Part shown: piece by piece, positions 7,792 through 15,475 of the stretch
How positions within the stretch are numbered: position 1 is the first letter of the stretch
Layout: the number at the start of each line of letters is the position of its first letter
Assembly: GCA_022800215.1 (NCBI GenBank)
Contig: JAAWPV010000008.1
Location: forward strand, 1 to 37,231
Reading direction: 5' to 3'
From: Oscillospiraceae bacterium
GTDB taxonomy: Bacteria > Bacillota > Clostridia > Oscillospirales > Oscillospiraceae
Length of the DNA stretch: 37,231 bases
Made by a program: the position numbers and the translations under genes
Notes under the pieces: generated by a model
Told to the model about the DNA's origin: nothing
The model's input: the letters and a program-made list of their open reading frames with translations, nothing else
The model's database searches: none

Positions 7792-8820
7792 ATGAAGACC
7801 ATCATCCTCGGCACCACCGGCATCACCACGCCCCAAAACGCCTTTGGCGCCCTGCCCATCCAGCGGGTGGACATGGACACGGCGGTACATATTCTCCGCA
7901 GGGCCTATGAGGGCGGTTTCCGCTTTTTCGACACAGCCCGAGCATACTCGGACAGCGAAGAGAAGCTGGGCAACGCCTTCGAGGGAATGCGGGATAAGAT
8001 CTTCCTGGCCACCAAAACTATGGCCCACACTCCGGAAAAGTTCTGGGAGGACCTTCACACCTCCCTGGACAAGCTAAAGACCGACTACATCGACATTTAC
8101 CAGTTCCACTGCGCCGGGCAGTGCTACAAGCCCGGGGACGGCACCGGGATGTACGAAACCATGGCAGAAGCCAAAGAGAAGGGCCTTGTCCGCCATATCG
8201 GCATCACCGCCCACAAGATCGGCATTGCCGAGGACATTGTGGCCAGCGGCCTATACGAGACGCTCCAATTCCCCTTCAGTTATCTGGCCTCTGACCGGGA
8301 TCTGGCTCTGGTGGAGAAGTGCCGGACGGCAGGCATGGGCTTCATCGCCATGAAGGGGCTGTCCGGCGGGCTGCTGAACAATTCAAAGGCCTGCATGGCT
8401 TTCATGACCCAGTTTGACAACGTGGTGCCCATTTGGGGCATCCAGCGGGAGAGCGAGCTTGACGAGTGGCTCAGCTTCTTCAGAGAGACCCCACAGTTGG
8501 ACGGAGAGCTCCAGAGGATCATTGACAGTGACCGCAAGGAGCTGCTGGGTGAGTTCTGCCGGGGCTGCGGCTACTGCGCCCCCTGCACTGTGGGCATCGT
8601 CATCAACTCCTGCGCCCGGATGTCCCAAATGATTCGCCGGGCTCCCTCGGACAACTGGCTCACCCCCCAATGGCAGGCGGAAATGGCAAAGATCGACCAG
8701 TGCGTGGACTGCGGCGCCTGCATGACCCGCTGTCCCTACGAGCTGAACATTCCCCAGCTGCTACGGAAAAACTGGGCCGACTACAAGGAGATTTTAGCCG
8801 GCAACCGGTCGGTAAAATAA
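7792..8820 (+). CDS. aldo/keto reductase with C-terminal 4Fe-4S ferredoxin-like domain
   Basis: A 342-residue protein. Residues 1-255 form an AKR (beta/alpha)8 barrel with the catalytic tetrad recognisable as D-T-A-R-A-Y (Asp/Tyr), Lys in ATKT and His in YQFHC. The C-terminal 85 residues hold two Cys clusters, CRGCGYCAPC and CVDCGACMTRCPYELNIP, the second a classical ferredoxin 4Fe-4S signature ending in Cys-Pro. This architecture is common in anaerobic Firmicutes annotated as predicted aldo/keto reductase of the YccK-like kind. It probably reduces a carbonyl with electrons passed through the clusters; the substrate is unknown. AAAGGA precedes the ATG; it is monocistronic between its own promoter and a terminator at 8835. 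Confidence 0.92.
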   Translation: MKTIILGTTGITTPQNAFGALPIQRVDMDTAVHILRRAYEGGFRFFDTARAYSDSEEKLGNAFEGMRDKIFLATKTMAHTPEKFWEDLHTSLDKLKTDYIDIYQFHCAGQCYKPGDGTGMYETMAEAKEKGLVRHIGITAHKIGIAEDIVASGLYETLQFPFSYLASDRDLALVEKCRTAGMGFIAMKGLSGGLLNNSKACMAFMTQFDNVVPIWGIQRESELDEWLSFFRETPQLDGELQRIIDSDRKELLGEFCRGCGYCAPCTVGIVINSCARMSQMIRRAPSDNWLTPQWQAEMAKIDQCVDCGACMTRCPYELNIPQLLRKNWADYKEILAGNRSVK

Positions 8821-8834
8821 ATTTTTTGAGAAAA

Positions 8835-8873
8835 AGCACCCCCGCCTGGCCTGATGTGCCTGGCGGGGGTGCT
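8835..8873. terminator. terminator between the aldo/keto reductase gene and spo0A
   Basis: Inverted repeat AGCACCCCCGCC / GGCGGGGGTGCT (8835-8846 and 8862-8873) with a further GGC/GCC inside. It is preceded by AAAAA, so the poly-U run forms on the minus strand; it most likely ends spo0A transcription and may act on both strands. Confidence 0.7.
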
Positions 8874-8893
8874 GCTGCAGGTTGGATGTTTTC

Positions 8894-9649
8894 TTACTTC
8901 TCTTTCCGCTGGAGCTGGAGCCTGTCGGCGATCATGGCGATGAACTCACTGTTGGTAGGCTTTCCCTTGGCGTTAGAAACGGTATAACCGAAATACTTCT
9001 GGAGCGTCTCCAGGTCGCCCCGGTCCCAGGCCACCTCAATAGCATGACGGATGGCCCGCTCCACCCGGCTGGCGGTGGTGCCAAAGCGCTTGGCTACCTC
9101 GGGATAGAGGACTTTGGTGACCGCGTTGATGACGTCCATATCCTCCACCGCGATCATGATGGCCTCCCGGAGATACTGATAGCCCTTGATATGAGCAGGC
9201 ACGCCGATCTCATGGATGATGGAGGTGATGGTGGTTTCCAGGCTGCGGCTTTGACGCTCCGCCTCCTCCTCTGGCCGGGAGAAGCTCACCATCTGCCGCA
9301 CCCGCTCCACCACCGAGGTGGTCTTACAGGGCTTCATCATAAAGTAGTCCGCCCCGTTGGTCGCCGCAAGATCCGCCACATTGCCCCGGGCAAAGCTGGA
9401 CAGGACCAACACCTTGGGCTTAGGCGCCAGCTCATTGACGGCGGAGAGGACCTCTACCCCATCCATGGTGGAAAGCACCATATCCATAATCAGCACATCG
9501 CATTGATTTTCTTCGCACAATGCCACTGCCTCCACTCCGTCAGCAGTCTCTCCCGCCACGGTTAGGTCACTTTCTTTGTTGAACGTCTCCACCAGTATCC
9601 GACGAAAGTCCTCGCTGGCGTCCGCAACGACGATTTTCTTCTTTTCCAT
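8894..9649 (-). CDS. spo0A: sporulation transcription factor Spo0A
   Basis: A 251-residue master regulator of sporulation. The receiver has acidic D10, phospho-acceptor D56 in VLIMDMVLS, a Ser switch (LVLSSF) and Lys in FMMKP. After a linker comes the Spo0A-specific DNA-binding domain (about 140-251), with its hallmark recognition-helix region [17 protein letters not shown] and the [21 protein letters not shown] end. It binds 0A boxes (TGNCGAA) when phosphorylated. It lies directly downstream of spoIVB, as in most spore-formers. Two one-mismatch 0A-box-like heptamers lie in its upstream region (9715-9721 and 9763-9769). Confidence 0.97.
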   Translation of the reverse strand: MEKKKIVVADASEDFRRILVETFNKESDLTVAGETADGVEAVALCEENQCDVLIMDMVLSTMDGVEVLSAVNELAPKPKVLVLSSFARGNVADLAATNGADYFMMKPCKTTSVVERVRQMVSFSRPEEEAERQSRSLETTITSIIHEIGVPAHIKGYQYLREAIMIAVEDMDVINAVTKVLYPEVAKRFGTTASRVERAIRHAIEVAWDRGDLETLQKYFGYTVSNAKGKPTNSEFIAMIADRLQLQRKEK

Positions 9650-9784
9650 AATTTTCCAACCTCATGATTAGCCTGGCCAAGGCATTATTACCGGTTGCTT
9701 ATAATTTACCACAATTTGACAGCGTACGCAATCCCTTTTTGGAAAAAAATGGTATAAAATCGTCCGACAAAAAACGACTAAATT

Positions 9785-10876
9785 CTACTTTAGACAGGCT
9801 TCTGCCGTTTCCAGCATCCGCTGGGCCAAGATGCCATATCCCTGTGTGGGGTCACTCACCAGAACGTGGGTAACAGCTCCAATGAGCCGCCCGTTCTGGA
9901 TGATGGGGGACCCACTCATGCCCTGGACAATGCCGCCGGTGGCGGCAAGCAGCGCAGGGTCGGTAACCTTCACCATCATGTCCCGGCCATCTTTGGCCGT
10001 GGGAAACAGCTTGGTGATTTCCACCTCATAGGCTTTCACCTCATCCCCCGAGATATTAGAGTAGATGAACGCCTTACCTGTCTCCACCTGGTCTTTTGCC
10101 GCCACCTCAAGGGCTTCCATGGCGGCCAATCCATCATCCGCCAGGGTACCGAAGATCCCGTGGCTGGTGTTAGCCATCAGCTGCCCGATATCCTGTTCCA
10201 GAACGAAATCACCATGAAGTTCTCCCGGCTCGCCCCGCTGCCCTTTCTTCACATCGGAGACAGTGGCAGACAGAACTCCGCCGCTCTCCATGGGCATGAG
10301 CTGGGCGGTATCCACATCATTGATCCCATGGCCCAAAGCGCCAAACTCCCCGGTTGCCGGGTCATAGTAGGTCACTGTACCGATGCCTGCCATGGAATCC
10401 CGAAGCCAGGCTCCCAGTTTATAGGTGCCGTCGGTGGAGCATTGGACCGCCTGAGTGGTGACCTGAACGGTCTTGCCGTCCCGGAGGGCACGAATGGACA
10501 TCTCCTTCCCGCCGATCTGCCGAATCTGTTCCTGGACTTCCTCAATTGTATCAACCTCAGCGGCGTTGATGTGGGTGATAATGTCACCCTCCTTCAGGCC
10601 GCTTTCCTTGGCCGGCGTCACACTGCCGCCTTCGGCCGGGATTTGGGAAAAGCCCACCACCAAAACACCGTCCGAAAACAATTTGATACCTACCGCCCGG
10701 CCCACCGGGATCACACGCCGGACCTCAGCTGGCCCCAACACAGCTACATCCTCCGCGGCCCTGGCAGAGCCTGTTCCCTGCCCCAGCAATCCCAGCGCCA
10801 GTCCAAAGGCCAGCACACCGCGAAACCAGGGCAGCGCCCCTGCTCTTCCGGGCCGCTTTTGCTCATTTCCCTTCAA
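9785..10876 (-). CDS. spoIVB: SpoIVB signalling serine peptidase
   Basis: A 363-residue S55 peptidase that starts the sigma-K checkpoint by cutting SpoIVFA in the intermembrane space of the developing spore. An N-terminal membrane segment at about 17-36 is followed by a PDZ domain (about 70-140, SGLKEGDIITHINAAEV) and the SpoIVB peptidase domain. The catalytic triad is visible: His183 in GALGHGIND, Asp306 in VTDPALL, Ser321 in QGMSGSP. Asp and Ser are 15 apart as in B. subtilis. The frame stays open to 11020, but that extension crosses a hairpin; TTG at 10876 is preferred because GGGGGTGG lies 4 nt upstream. Synteny with spo0A supports the name. recN, usually upstream, is not here. Confidence 0.93.
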   Translation of the reverse strand: MKGNEQKRPGRAGALPWFRGVLAFGLALGLLGQGTGSARAAEDVAVLGPAEVRRVIPVGRAVGIKLFSDGVLVVGFSQIPAEGGSVTPAKESGLKEGDIITHINAAEVDTIEEVQEQIRQIGGKEMSIRALRDGKTVQVTTQAVQCSTDGTYKLGAWLRDSMAGIGTVTYYDPATGEFGALGHGINDVDTAQLMPMESGGVLSATVSDVKKGQRGEPGELHGDFVLEQDIGQLMANTSHGIFGTLADDGLAAMEALEVAAKDQVETGKAFIYSNISGDEVKAYEVEITKLFPTAKDGRDMMVKVTDPALLAATGGIVQGMSGSPIIQNGRLIGAVTHVLVSDPTQGYGILAQRMLETAEACLK

Positions 10877-10890
10877 TTGACCACCCCCAT

Positions 10891-10931
10891 AAAAAATTCG
10901 AGATGACGCCTTTTGGGCGCCATCTCTAATA
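10891..10931 (-). promoter_or_regulatory. candidate spoIVB promoter element and leader hairpin
   Basis: On the minus strand CATATTA (10931-10925) fits the sigma-G -10 pattern CATNNTA; no good -35 was found. Overlapping its 3' end is the hairpin AGATGGCGCC-CAAAA-GGCGTCATCT, with one mismatch, followed by AATTTTTT and then the ribosome site. If the -10 is real, the transcript would start in or next to this hairpin. The hairpin plus T-run also looks like a factor-independent terminator that would shield spoIVB from upstream read-through. Confidence 0.35.
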
Positions 10932-11170
10932 TGGACCGTTGGACGGTTTGAAACGCTGGAAATGAACAGCGGGTTTGGCTTGGTCTCTTTTGCCTCAGCC
11001 GCCGCACCAACGGATGCCACATTTTATGCGGGGGAATTTTGGCCTTTTATCTCTTTTTTCCAGCCTTCTTTTTTTCTTTGGCTGGGCCGAAGATAGTTTT
11101 TCCCCGTTTTTTAACGCTTCAAGCGTCCAAAAACCGGTAAATATTAGAAAATTTGGAAGAAAATACAAAG

Positions 11171-11197
11171 AAAAAGGCAGCCCTGATTCGGGCCGCC
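11171..11197 (-). terminator. terminator of the 14-gene PTS/hydrolase cluster
   Basis: Minus strand: GGCGGCCC, 6-nt loop, GGGCTGCC, then TTTTTC. The one non-Watson-Crick position is a G-U pair in RNA. It lies 23 nt after the IIA stop, marking the end of the cluster. Confidence 0.85.
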
Positions 11198-11219
11198 TTC
11201 CCTGCTTTTGGGCTGCGCT

Positions 11220-11624
11220 TTATTCGTCCTCGTCGCCGTTATCGCCCAGAGCCAGCTCGTTGATCAGCACCATGTCCTCTTTGGCCTGGTCCATGATCTC
11301 ATGGATGGACTCGGCGGTGACCTCGTCCTCCATGGAGAGCTGGAGCACCAAAGACAGGTTCATACCCGAGATGACAAAGGTATTGGGCCGGGTGATGAAG
11401 GGGAATACAGTCTGATTGGCGCTGCCGCCCTTCAAATCGGAGCAGATGACCACCTGCTCATCGCCCCACTCAGCCAGATACTTTTCCGTATCGGCCAGCA
11501 GGTCTGCGGTGCCGTTCTCCTGAGTCACGTTGGTGGCATAGATGTTCTCCGCGCCGAAGAAGTTCTCCAGCGTGTCCTTCATTCCTTTTGCCATAGCGCC
11601 ATGGCTTACCAGCAAGATTTTCAT
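11220..11624 (-). CDS. PTS mannose-family EIIA component
   Basis: A 134-residue EIIA-Man protein. His8 in LLVSHGAMAKG is the phosphorylation site that accepts phosphate from HPr; D-L-K-G-G-S-A-N-Q corresponds to the conserved DxxGGSP region. It passes phosphate to the EIIB of the same complex. It is the last gene of the cluster, about 10 kb from the matching IIB, IIC and IID genes, an unusual split; AAGGAGG precedes its ATG and the NIF3-family gene ends 12 nt upstream. No other IIA of this family is seen in the window except the regulator's own EIIA-2-like domain, so it most likely feeds the local transporter. Confidence 0.93.
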   Translation of the reverse strand: MKILLVSHGAMAKGMKDTLENFFGAENIYATNVTQENGTADLLADTEKYLAEWGDEQVVICSDLKGGSANQTVFPFITRPNTFVISGMNLSLVLQLSMEDEVTAESIHEIMDQAKEDMVLINELALGDNGDEDE

Positions 11625-11636
11625 GTCATACCCTCC

Positions 11637-12485
11637 TTATTTATTCAAAAAATTATACATATCGGTGCAGGGAATGAACGTGCAGGGGACTTTCTCTCCC
11701 AGAGCATCGGGCAGATAGCGCACCATGTACTCCATACCCGGCTCCTCCGAGTTGAAGTGGCCCACCGCCAGAATGGTCTTGGGCCGGCCCACCATGGTGG
11801 AATCCCGGATGTATTCGGCAACGGTATAGTCGGTACACTCCAGAGTGATGACCGTGTCGATATCCTCCTTCTCAATGGTCTTGAGAATCTCATTATCCTG
11901 ACGGCCATCAATATGGCCGGCGATCCAAACCTTCTTCACCGGGGAGTCGAGCTCGCCGATGACCTTGATCCCGCCCAGAGGCAGCTTGCCCATCAGCTCC
12001 TTGCCCAGTCCCCGTACGGTGGTCTCAGGCAGCGTGTACTTCAAGGGCTGCCCCACCTCACAGCTGAGGTAATTTTCCCAGCCCAGCACCTTCATCCAGC
12101 CGTAGAAAATACCGTCGGTCCAGGTGCCATCAGGAAGAGGAATGCCCGAATGGATGTAGTCGTGGTCACGCCAGACGACGATATTGCCCGACTCCAACAG
12201 CTTTACCTTCTCCTGGAAGGTCTTGTTGTCCTGGAGCCAGTCGGTGTGGTCCCCGTGGTTCCAGAAAAGAGCCTCATGGCTGATGATGAGGTTTGCCCCC
12301 ACATCAATAGCCTTCTGGATCACCTCCACGGAGGCATAGCAGGTGGTGACGATACCCTTCAGCTCCTGGTCAGGGCTGCCGAAGAGGACCTTGTCCCGGG
12401 TCTTTTCCTCATTGATAGGTTCCCCATTGAAACCGGTACCTTTGTGGTAAGCCTTGATTTTCGCGATTGCTTCCGAAATCTTCAT
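11637..12485 (-). CDS. NIF3/YqfO-family dinuclear-metal hydrolase
   Basis: A 282-residue protein of the NIF3 (GTP cyclohydrolase 1 type 2-like) superfamily. The signature GANLIISHEALFW has His70, where the family has HHPL(I/F). There is a C-terminal VGHFNSEEPGMEYM where the family has GH..tE. The fold carries a two-metal site; most family members have no proven reaction. The second His of HHPL is replaced by Glu here, so the metal site may be altered or use the nearby His77/His80 (WNHGDH). AGGAGG lies 9 nt before ATG. The neighbours are an HAD phosphatase upstream and PTS IIA downstream. An amide or phosphoester hydrolase role in the pathway is inference only. Confidence 0.8.
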   Translation of the reverse strand: MKISEAIAKIKAYHKGTGFNGEPINEEKTRDKVLFGSPDQELKGIVTTCYASVEVIQKAIDVGANLIISHEALFWNHGDHTDWLQDNKTFQEKVKLLESGNIVVWRDHDYIHSGIPLPDGTWTDGIFYGWMKVLGWENYLSCEVGQPLKYTLPETTVRGLGKELMGKLPLGGIKVIGELDSPVKKVWIAGHIDGRQDNEILKTIEKEDIDTVITLECTDYTVAEYIRDSTMVGRPKTILAVGHFNSEEPGMEYMVRYLPDALGEKVPCTFIPCTDMYNFLNK

Positions 12486-12549
12486 GATGCTGACCTCCTA
12501 CTTTATTGTTTCAATAGATTCTGTCGTACTTGATTTCAAAAGGACAAGC

Positions 12550-13401
12550 TCAGAGAAACACTGTCTCCAAAAAGGCCGCCGCACCCTCCCTATCATGGTG
12601 GCCGGCAATATAATCCGCCTTGGCTTTGGCCTCCTCGATGCCGTTTTCCACCGTCACACCCAGGCCGGCGAAGTCGATCATATCCACATCGTTTCCGTTG
12701 TCCCCCATGGCACAAACCGCCTGGGCCGGAAGTCCCAGATGGGCACACAGTGCTTTCAGCGCAACGCCCTTGTTGACTCCCTTGCGGACTACCTCATACT
12801 GGATACCGGAACGGAAGCAGTCAATTTGGGGGAAATCCCGATGAATCAGTTTCCCGTAGTATTCAAAGCCGTTCTCCCGGGAGAAGCGAAGCCCCATTTT
12901 GAAAAACCGCTTGCCGCATTCCAGCACCCAGCGGTACATCTCCTCCGGAGGCAGGACCCAACGCCCCTCCTGCTCACCGTAATGCTGCTTATAGGCCTCT
13001 GCGCTGACACAGCCCACAGGCAGGGGGATTTCATAGCTCTCCCCACAGTCCCAGTGGAGGCAGGTCCCCTCATGGTCCAGCACCCCCAAAACCAGCGCCG
13101 CCGCATCCTCCCGTGGGATATCCCGCTCGATGAGCCGCTCCCGGGTCACGCCGTCGGTAATGATAGCACCATTGTTGGAGATGACATATCGGATCTCAGG
13201 CACCCCGATGACCCGCTCCCGCAAGGTCTCAAAGCCCCGCCCTGTGGAGGGGACCACGATATACCCCTTCTCCACCAGCCCACGGATAACGGCGGTCGTT
13301 CGCGGCGTCATCCGTCCCTGCGCGTTCAGACATGTGCCGTCCATATCCAGGGCAATGAGCCGGATATCCTTTGCTTTCTGCTTTACCTCTCCCAATTCCA
13401 T
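12550..13401 (-). CDS. Cof-type HAD phosphatase (third of three)
   Basis: A 283-residue haloacid dehalogenase-superfamily hydrolase with C2-type cap. Motif I is LIALDMDGTCL (Asp19/Asp21), motif II is the Thr/Ser in VVPSTGR, motif III is Lys in VRKGVNKG, and motif IV is AMGDNGNDVDM. Members dephosphorylate sugar phosphates and similar small metabolites. ATG at 13401 is chosen because AGAGGGA lies 10 nt upstream and the motif begins soon after. ATG at 13431, inside the end of the upstream gene, is the alternative. It is part of the cluster and follows the MBL-fold gene by 19 nt. Confidence 0.88.
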   Translation of the reverse strand: MELGEVKQKAKDIRLIALDMDGTCLNAQGRMTPRTTAVIRGLVEKGYIVVPSTGRGFETLRERVIGVPEIRYVISNNGAIITDGVTRERLIERDIPREDAAALVLGVLDHEGTCLHWDCGESYEIPLPVGCVSAEAYKQHYGEQEGRWVLPPEEMYRWVLECGKRFFKMGLRFSRENGFEYYGKLIHRDFPQIDCFRSGIQYEVVRKGVNKGVALKALCAHLGLPAQAVCAMGDNGNDVDMIDFAGLGVTVENGIEEAKAKADYIAGHHDREGAAAFLETVFL

Positions 13402-13420
13402 ATTCAGGGGTTCCCTCTCT

Positions 13421-14413
13421 TTATTTGACATCCTTTTTCCAGACACAGCCCATATCATATTTGATCGCCGTGCCCTGCTGCACATACTTTTGCATAACCT
13501 CTTTGCTCATGCCGAATCCGGCCATGAAGCGCATTTTCTTCTCATCGCAATGCTCCGGCTCCCTGAGGATCGCCTCCGCAGCATCCAGTAAGTACTGAAG
13601 GGATACGCTGCTGACATCCAGCATACCGTGGCCTGGAAAACAGCCCTGAATTTCCGCAAAACGGGGCTGGAGCTTTTTCAGTCCATCCCGCAGGGCCTCT
13701 ACCGAGCAATACTGCCGGTTCGGCACACCGGGATAGCTTCCAATACCGGTGGTATCACCTTGGAAGAGAATATGCTGGCGCCTGTCATAATAAGCACAGT
13801 GGCCCGGTGTATGGCCGGGAAGCAGCACCGCTTCCACCTCATAACCGCCGCCCAAGTCAAAAATGTGACCATCCTCCACCCCTACGATCTCATACTTATG
13901 CCAAGGGATGATATCCGCCTTATCAAACTCGGTGAACTTGCAGCTTCCGTCCTCTTTGAAGAGATAATCCCAAATATGCGGATTATTCTTACTCTCCATC
14001 AAGGGCACTTCATACTCATGACAATAGCACACGTCAAACTGGGCATTTCCATAGGCATGATCAAAGTGATGGTGAGTATTTACCACGATCAGAGGCTTAT
14101 CTCCCACCAGATGCCGGCAAAGGCCCTTCAAATCACCCACACCGAATCCGGTGTCAATGAGCATAGCCTTCTCCGGGCCGTCCAGCAGATACATCCACAG
14201 ATCACCCATGCCATCCATGCTCTCCTGGAACATACAGTAAAGATTATCCCGAAATTTATAGACCTCCACGTAGGGATTGATCTCCGGATAAAATTGCTTC
14301 AGTGTGCTAAACTCCCGCAGGATCTTCAAAAAAGACCAGCGGATAGGCTTTTCCTCCTCCCACACGATACGGTGAGATTTCAGCTCGGACTTGATGGGTC
14401 TCGGATCTGACAC
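13421..14413 (-). CDS. metallo-beta-lactamase-fold hydrolase
   Basis: A 330-residue MBL-fold protein. The metal motif HHHFDH is at 114-119 (family HxHxDH), with GHTPGH (His201, His205), Asp220 in FQGDTTG and a C-terminal F-P-G-H-G. All ligands for a two-zinc or two-iron site are present. Families of this fold include glyoxalase II, lactonases, phosphodiesterases and phosphonate hydrolases; the substrate cannot be read from sequence. An N-terminal extension of about 70 residues before the fold is unusual. GTG at 14413 was chosen because AGGAGGGAG lies just upstream; an ORF extension to 14527 would run deep into the preceding gene. It lies between two HAD phosphatase genes. Confidence 0.9.
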   Translation of the reverse strand: MSDPRPIKSELKSHRIVWEEEKPIRWSFLKILREFSTLKQFYPEINPYVEVYKFRDNLYCMFQESMDGMGDLWMYLLDGPEKAMLIDTGFGVGDLKGLCRHLVGDKPLIVVNTHHHFDHAYGNAQFDVCYCHEYEVPLMESKNNPHIWDYLFKEDGSCKFTEFDKADIIPWHKYEIVGVEDGHIFDLGGGYEVEAVLLPGHTPGHCAYYDRRQHILFQGDTTGIGSYPGVPNRQYCSVEALRDGLKKLQPRFAEIQGCFPGHGMLDVSSVSLQYLLDAAEAILREPEHCDEKKMRFMAGFGMSKEVMQKYVQQGTAIKYDMGCVWKKDVK

Positions 14414-14441
14414 AAGCTCCCTCCTATCTATACATTGAGGT

Positions 14442-15305
14442 TTACACGTTTTTGATTTCTCCGCTCTCCGCCCGGTTTCGGGCAATGCAGTCATCAATAC
14501 AGGAACACACATCAGGCACCACCACATCAGCCCGGCGCTTTACAGCGCCGTCGCCGCTCTCCATGGCAAAGCAGAGCCCCGCCTCGTCAAACATCGCCCC
14601 GTCGTTGAGGGCGTCGCCGATAACAGCGATCTCCTCCTTCTTAAGTCCGTAGGCCCGGCGGAGATAATTGACAAACACGTTCTTACCCGTCTCCCGGTTG
14701 CCGATCTCAATGAGTGTCTCGTCGCTCATGGTGATAAAGCACTTGTCCGCCACCAGGCTCTGCACAGCCTCAATGACCTGCAAACACTCTGCCCGGGTAG
14801 GCATGATGATGGAAAGCTTCCCCGGCAGGATGCCCTGGGCGTCCTGCAGGAACTCTTCCACCGTAATGTCAGGCAGCTTGCCGATGCCGATTTTCTCGAT
14901 CTCCCGGCCATAGCGGGCCTTGGCCCCCGACCGGTCCGCCCGGCTGAAGATCCGTTCAGACCCCAGCCCCTGAATCTGGATGACCTGCACCTGAGGGAAC
15001 TTCTCCTGGATCATGGGCACGATCTTTTGCAGCAGCCCATAATCCACCGGCTTGGTGTCCACAAATTCGCCGTCGTCGTAGCATACCGCCCCGTTGAAGC
15101 CGGCGGCCCGGATATGCCGGAAGCCATACCGCTCCAGAAGCCGGATGCCGTAGCCGATCATCCGTCCGCTGGCCACACAGAATTCAATGCCGGCTTCCTG
15201 TACCCGCTTCAGCGCCGCCTGGTTCCGCTCTGTCAGGTCAAAAACCGTCTCTCCATGTCCCTCAAAGAGGGTTCCGTCCATATCGCTGACGATGAATTTG
15301 ATCAT
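14442..15305 (-). CDS. Cof-type HAD phosphatase (second of three)
   Basis: A 287-residue HAD hydrolase: motif I FIVSDMDGTLF (Asp8/Asp10), motif II CVASGRM, motif III Lys in NRETGKNVFVN, motif IV VIGDALNDGAMF. Cof-type members act on sugar phosphates, nucleotides or pyridoxal phosphate. ATG at 15305 has GAGGGAGA upstream; an extension to 15344 lacks a site and falls into repeat-derived DNA. The 28-nt gap to the MBL gene indicates cotranscription. The upstream 170 bp hold an AT-rich inverted repeat and a fragment of the GC-rich repeat family. Confidence 0.9.
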   Translation of the reverse strand: MIKFIVSDMDGTLFEGHGETVFDLTERNQAALKRVQEAGIEFCVASGRMIGYGIRLLERYGFRHIRAAGFNGAVCYDDGEFVDTKPVDYGLLQKIVPMIQEKFPQVQVIQIQGLGSERIFSRADRSGAKARYGREIEKIGIGKLPDITVEEFLQDAQGILPGKLSIIMPTRAECLQVIEAVQSLVADKCFITMSDETLIEIGNRETGKNVFVNYLRRAYGLKKEEIAVIGDALNDGAMFDEAGLCFAMESGDGAVKRRADVVVPDVCSCIDDCIARNRAESGEIKNV

Positions 15306-15335
15306 ATTTTCTCCCTCTCTCCCTCGCGGGCCAAG

Positions 15336-15358
15336 GCTCTGCACCCTGTCACGCTGCG
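15336..15358 (-). repeat. fragment C of the GC-rich intergenic repeat
   Basis: On the minus strand CGCAGCGTGACAGG is identical to 14 nt at the end of repeat A (18499-18486), and it runs directly into GGGTGCAGAGC, identical to 11 nt at the start of repeat B (31757-31767). It lies 31 nt before the HAD start at 15305. Confidence 0.55.
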
Positions 15359-15384
15359 CTTCTTGCTGTCCCGTTTATGGTATT

Positions 15385-15416
15385 GTGAAAAAATAAATAA
15401 AAAAATATTTTTTCAC
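15385..15416. promoter_or_regulatory. AT-rich perfect inverted repeat upstream of an HAD gene
   Basis: GTGAAAAAATA (15385-15395) and TATTTTTTCAC (15406-15416) are perfect 11-bp arms around a 10-nt A-rich centre. It lies in a 170-bp gap inside the cluster and contrasts sharply with the GC-rich surroundings. It could be an operator, a promoter UP-like region, or a hairpin ending the upstream message. Confidence 0.45.
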
Positions 15417-15475
15417 TGGATGTATCGTTTCGTACGACCCGAGGCCCTGTTTTCCCTATAATTGGGAAGACATGT

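Larger units (their letters stand above)
10877..11219. other. 343-bp gene-free stretch between spoIVB and the PTS IIA gene
   Basis: No convincing gene. It holds, from right to left on the minus strand, the IIA terminator (11171-11197), a large imperfect inverted repeat at 11104-11137 (CCG-T6...ACGCT/AGCGT...A5-CGG), a pyrimidine-rich tract (11040-11110 on the plus strand), a possible sigma-G -10 element CATATTA (10931-10925) and a hairpin just upstream of the spoIVB ribosome site (10901-10925). In sense of transcription this is the spoIVB promoter and leader region. Confidence 0.7.

Noticed and set aside
9716-9758. Plus-strand TTGACA ... TATAAA as a promoter in the spo0A-spoIVB gap
   Set aside because: The spacing is 31 bp, far too long, and no plus-strand gene follows.
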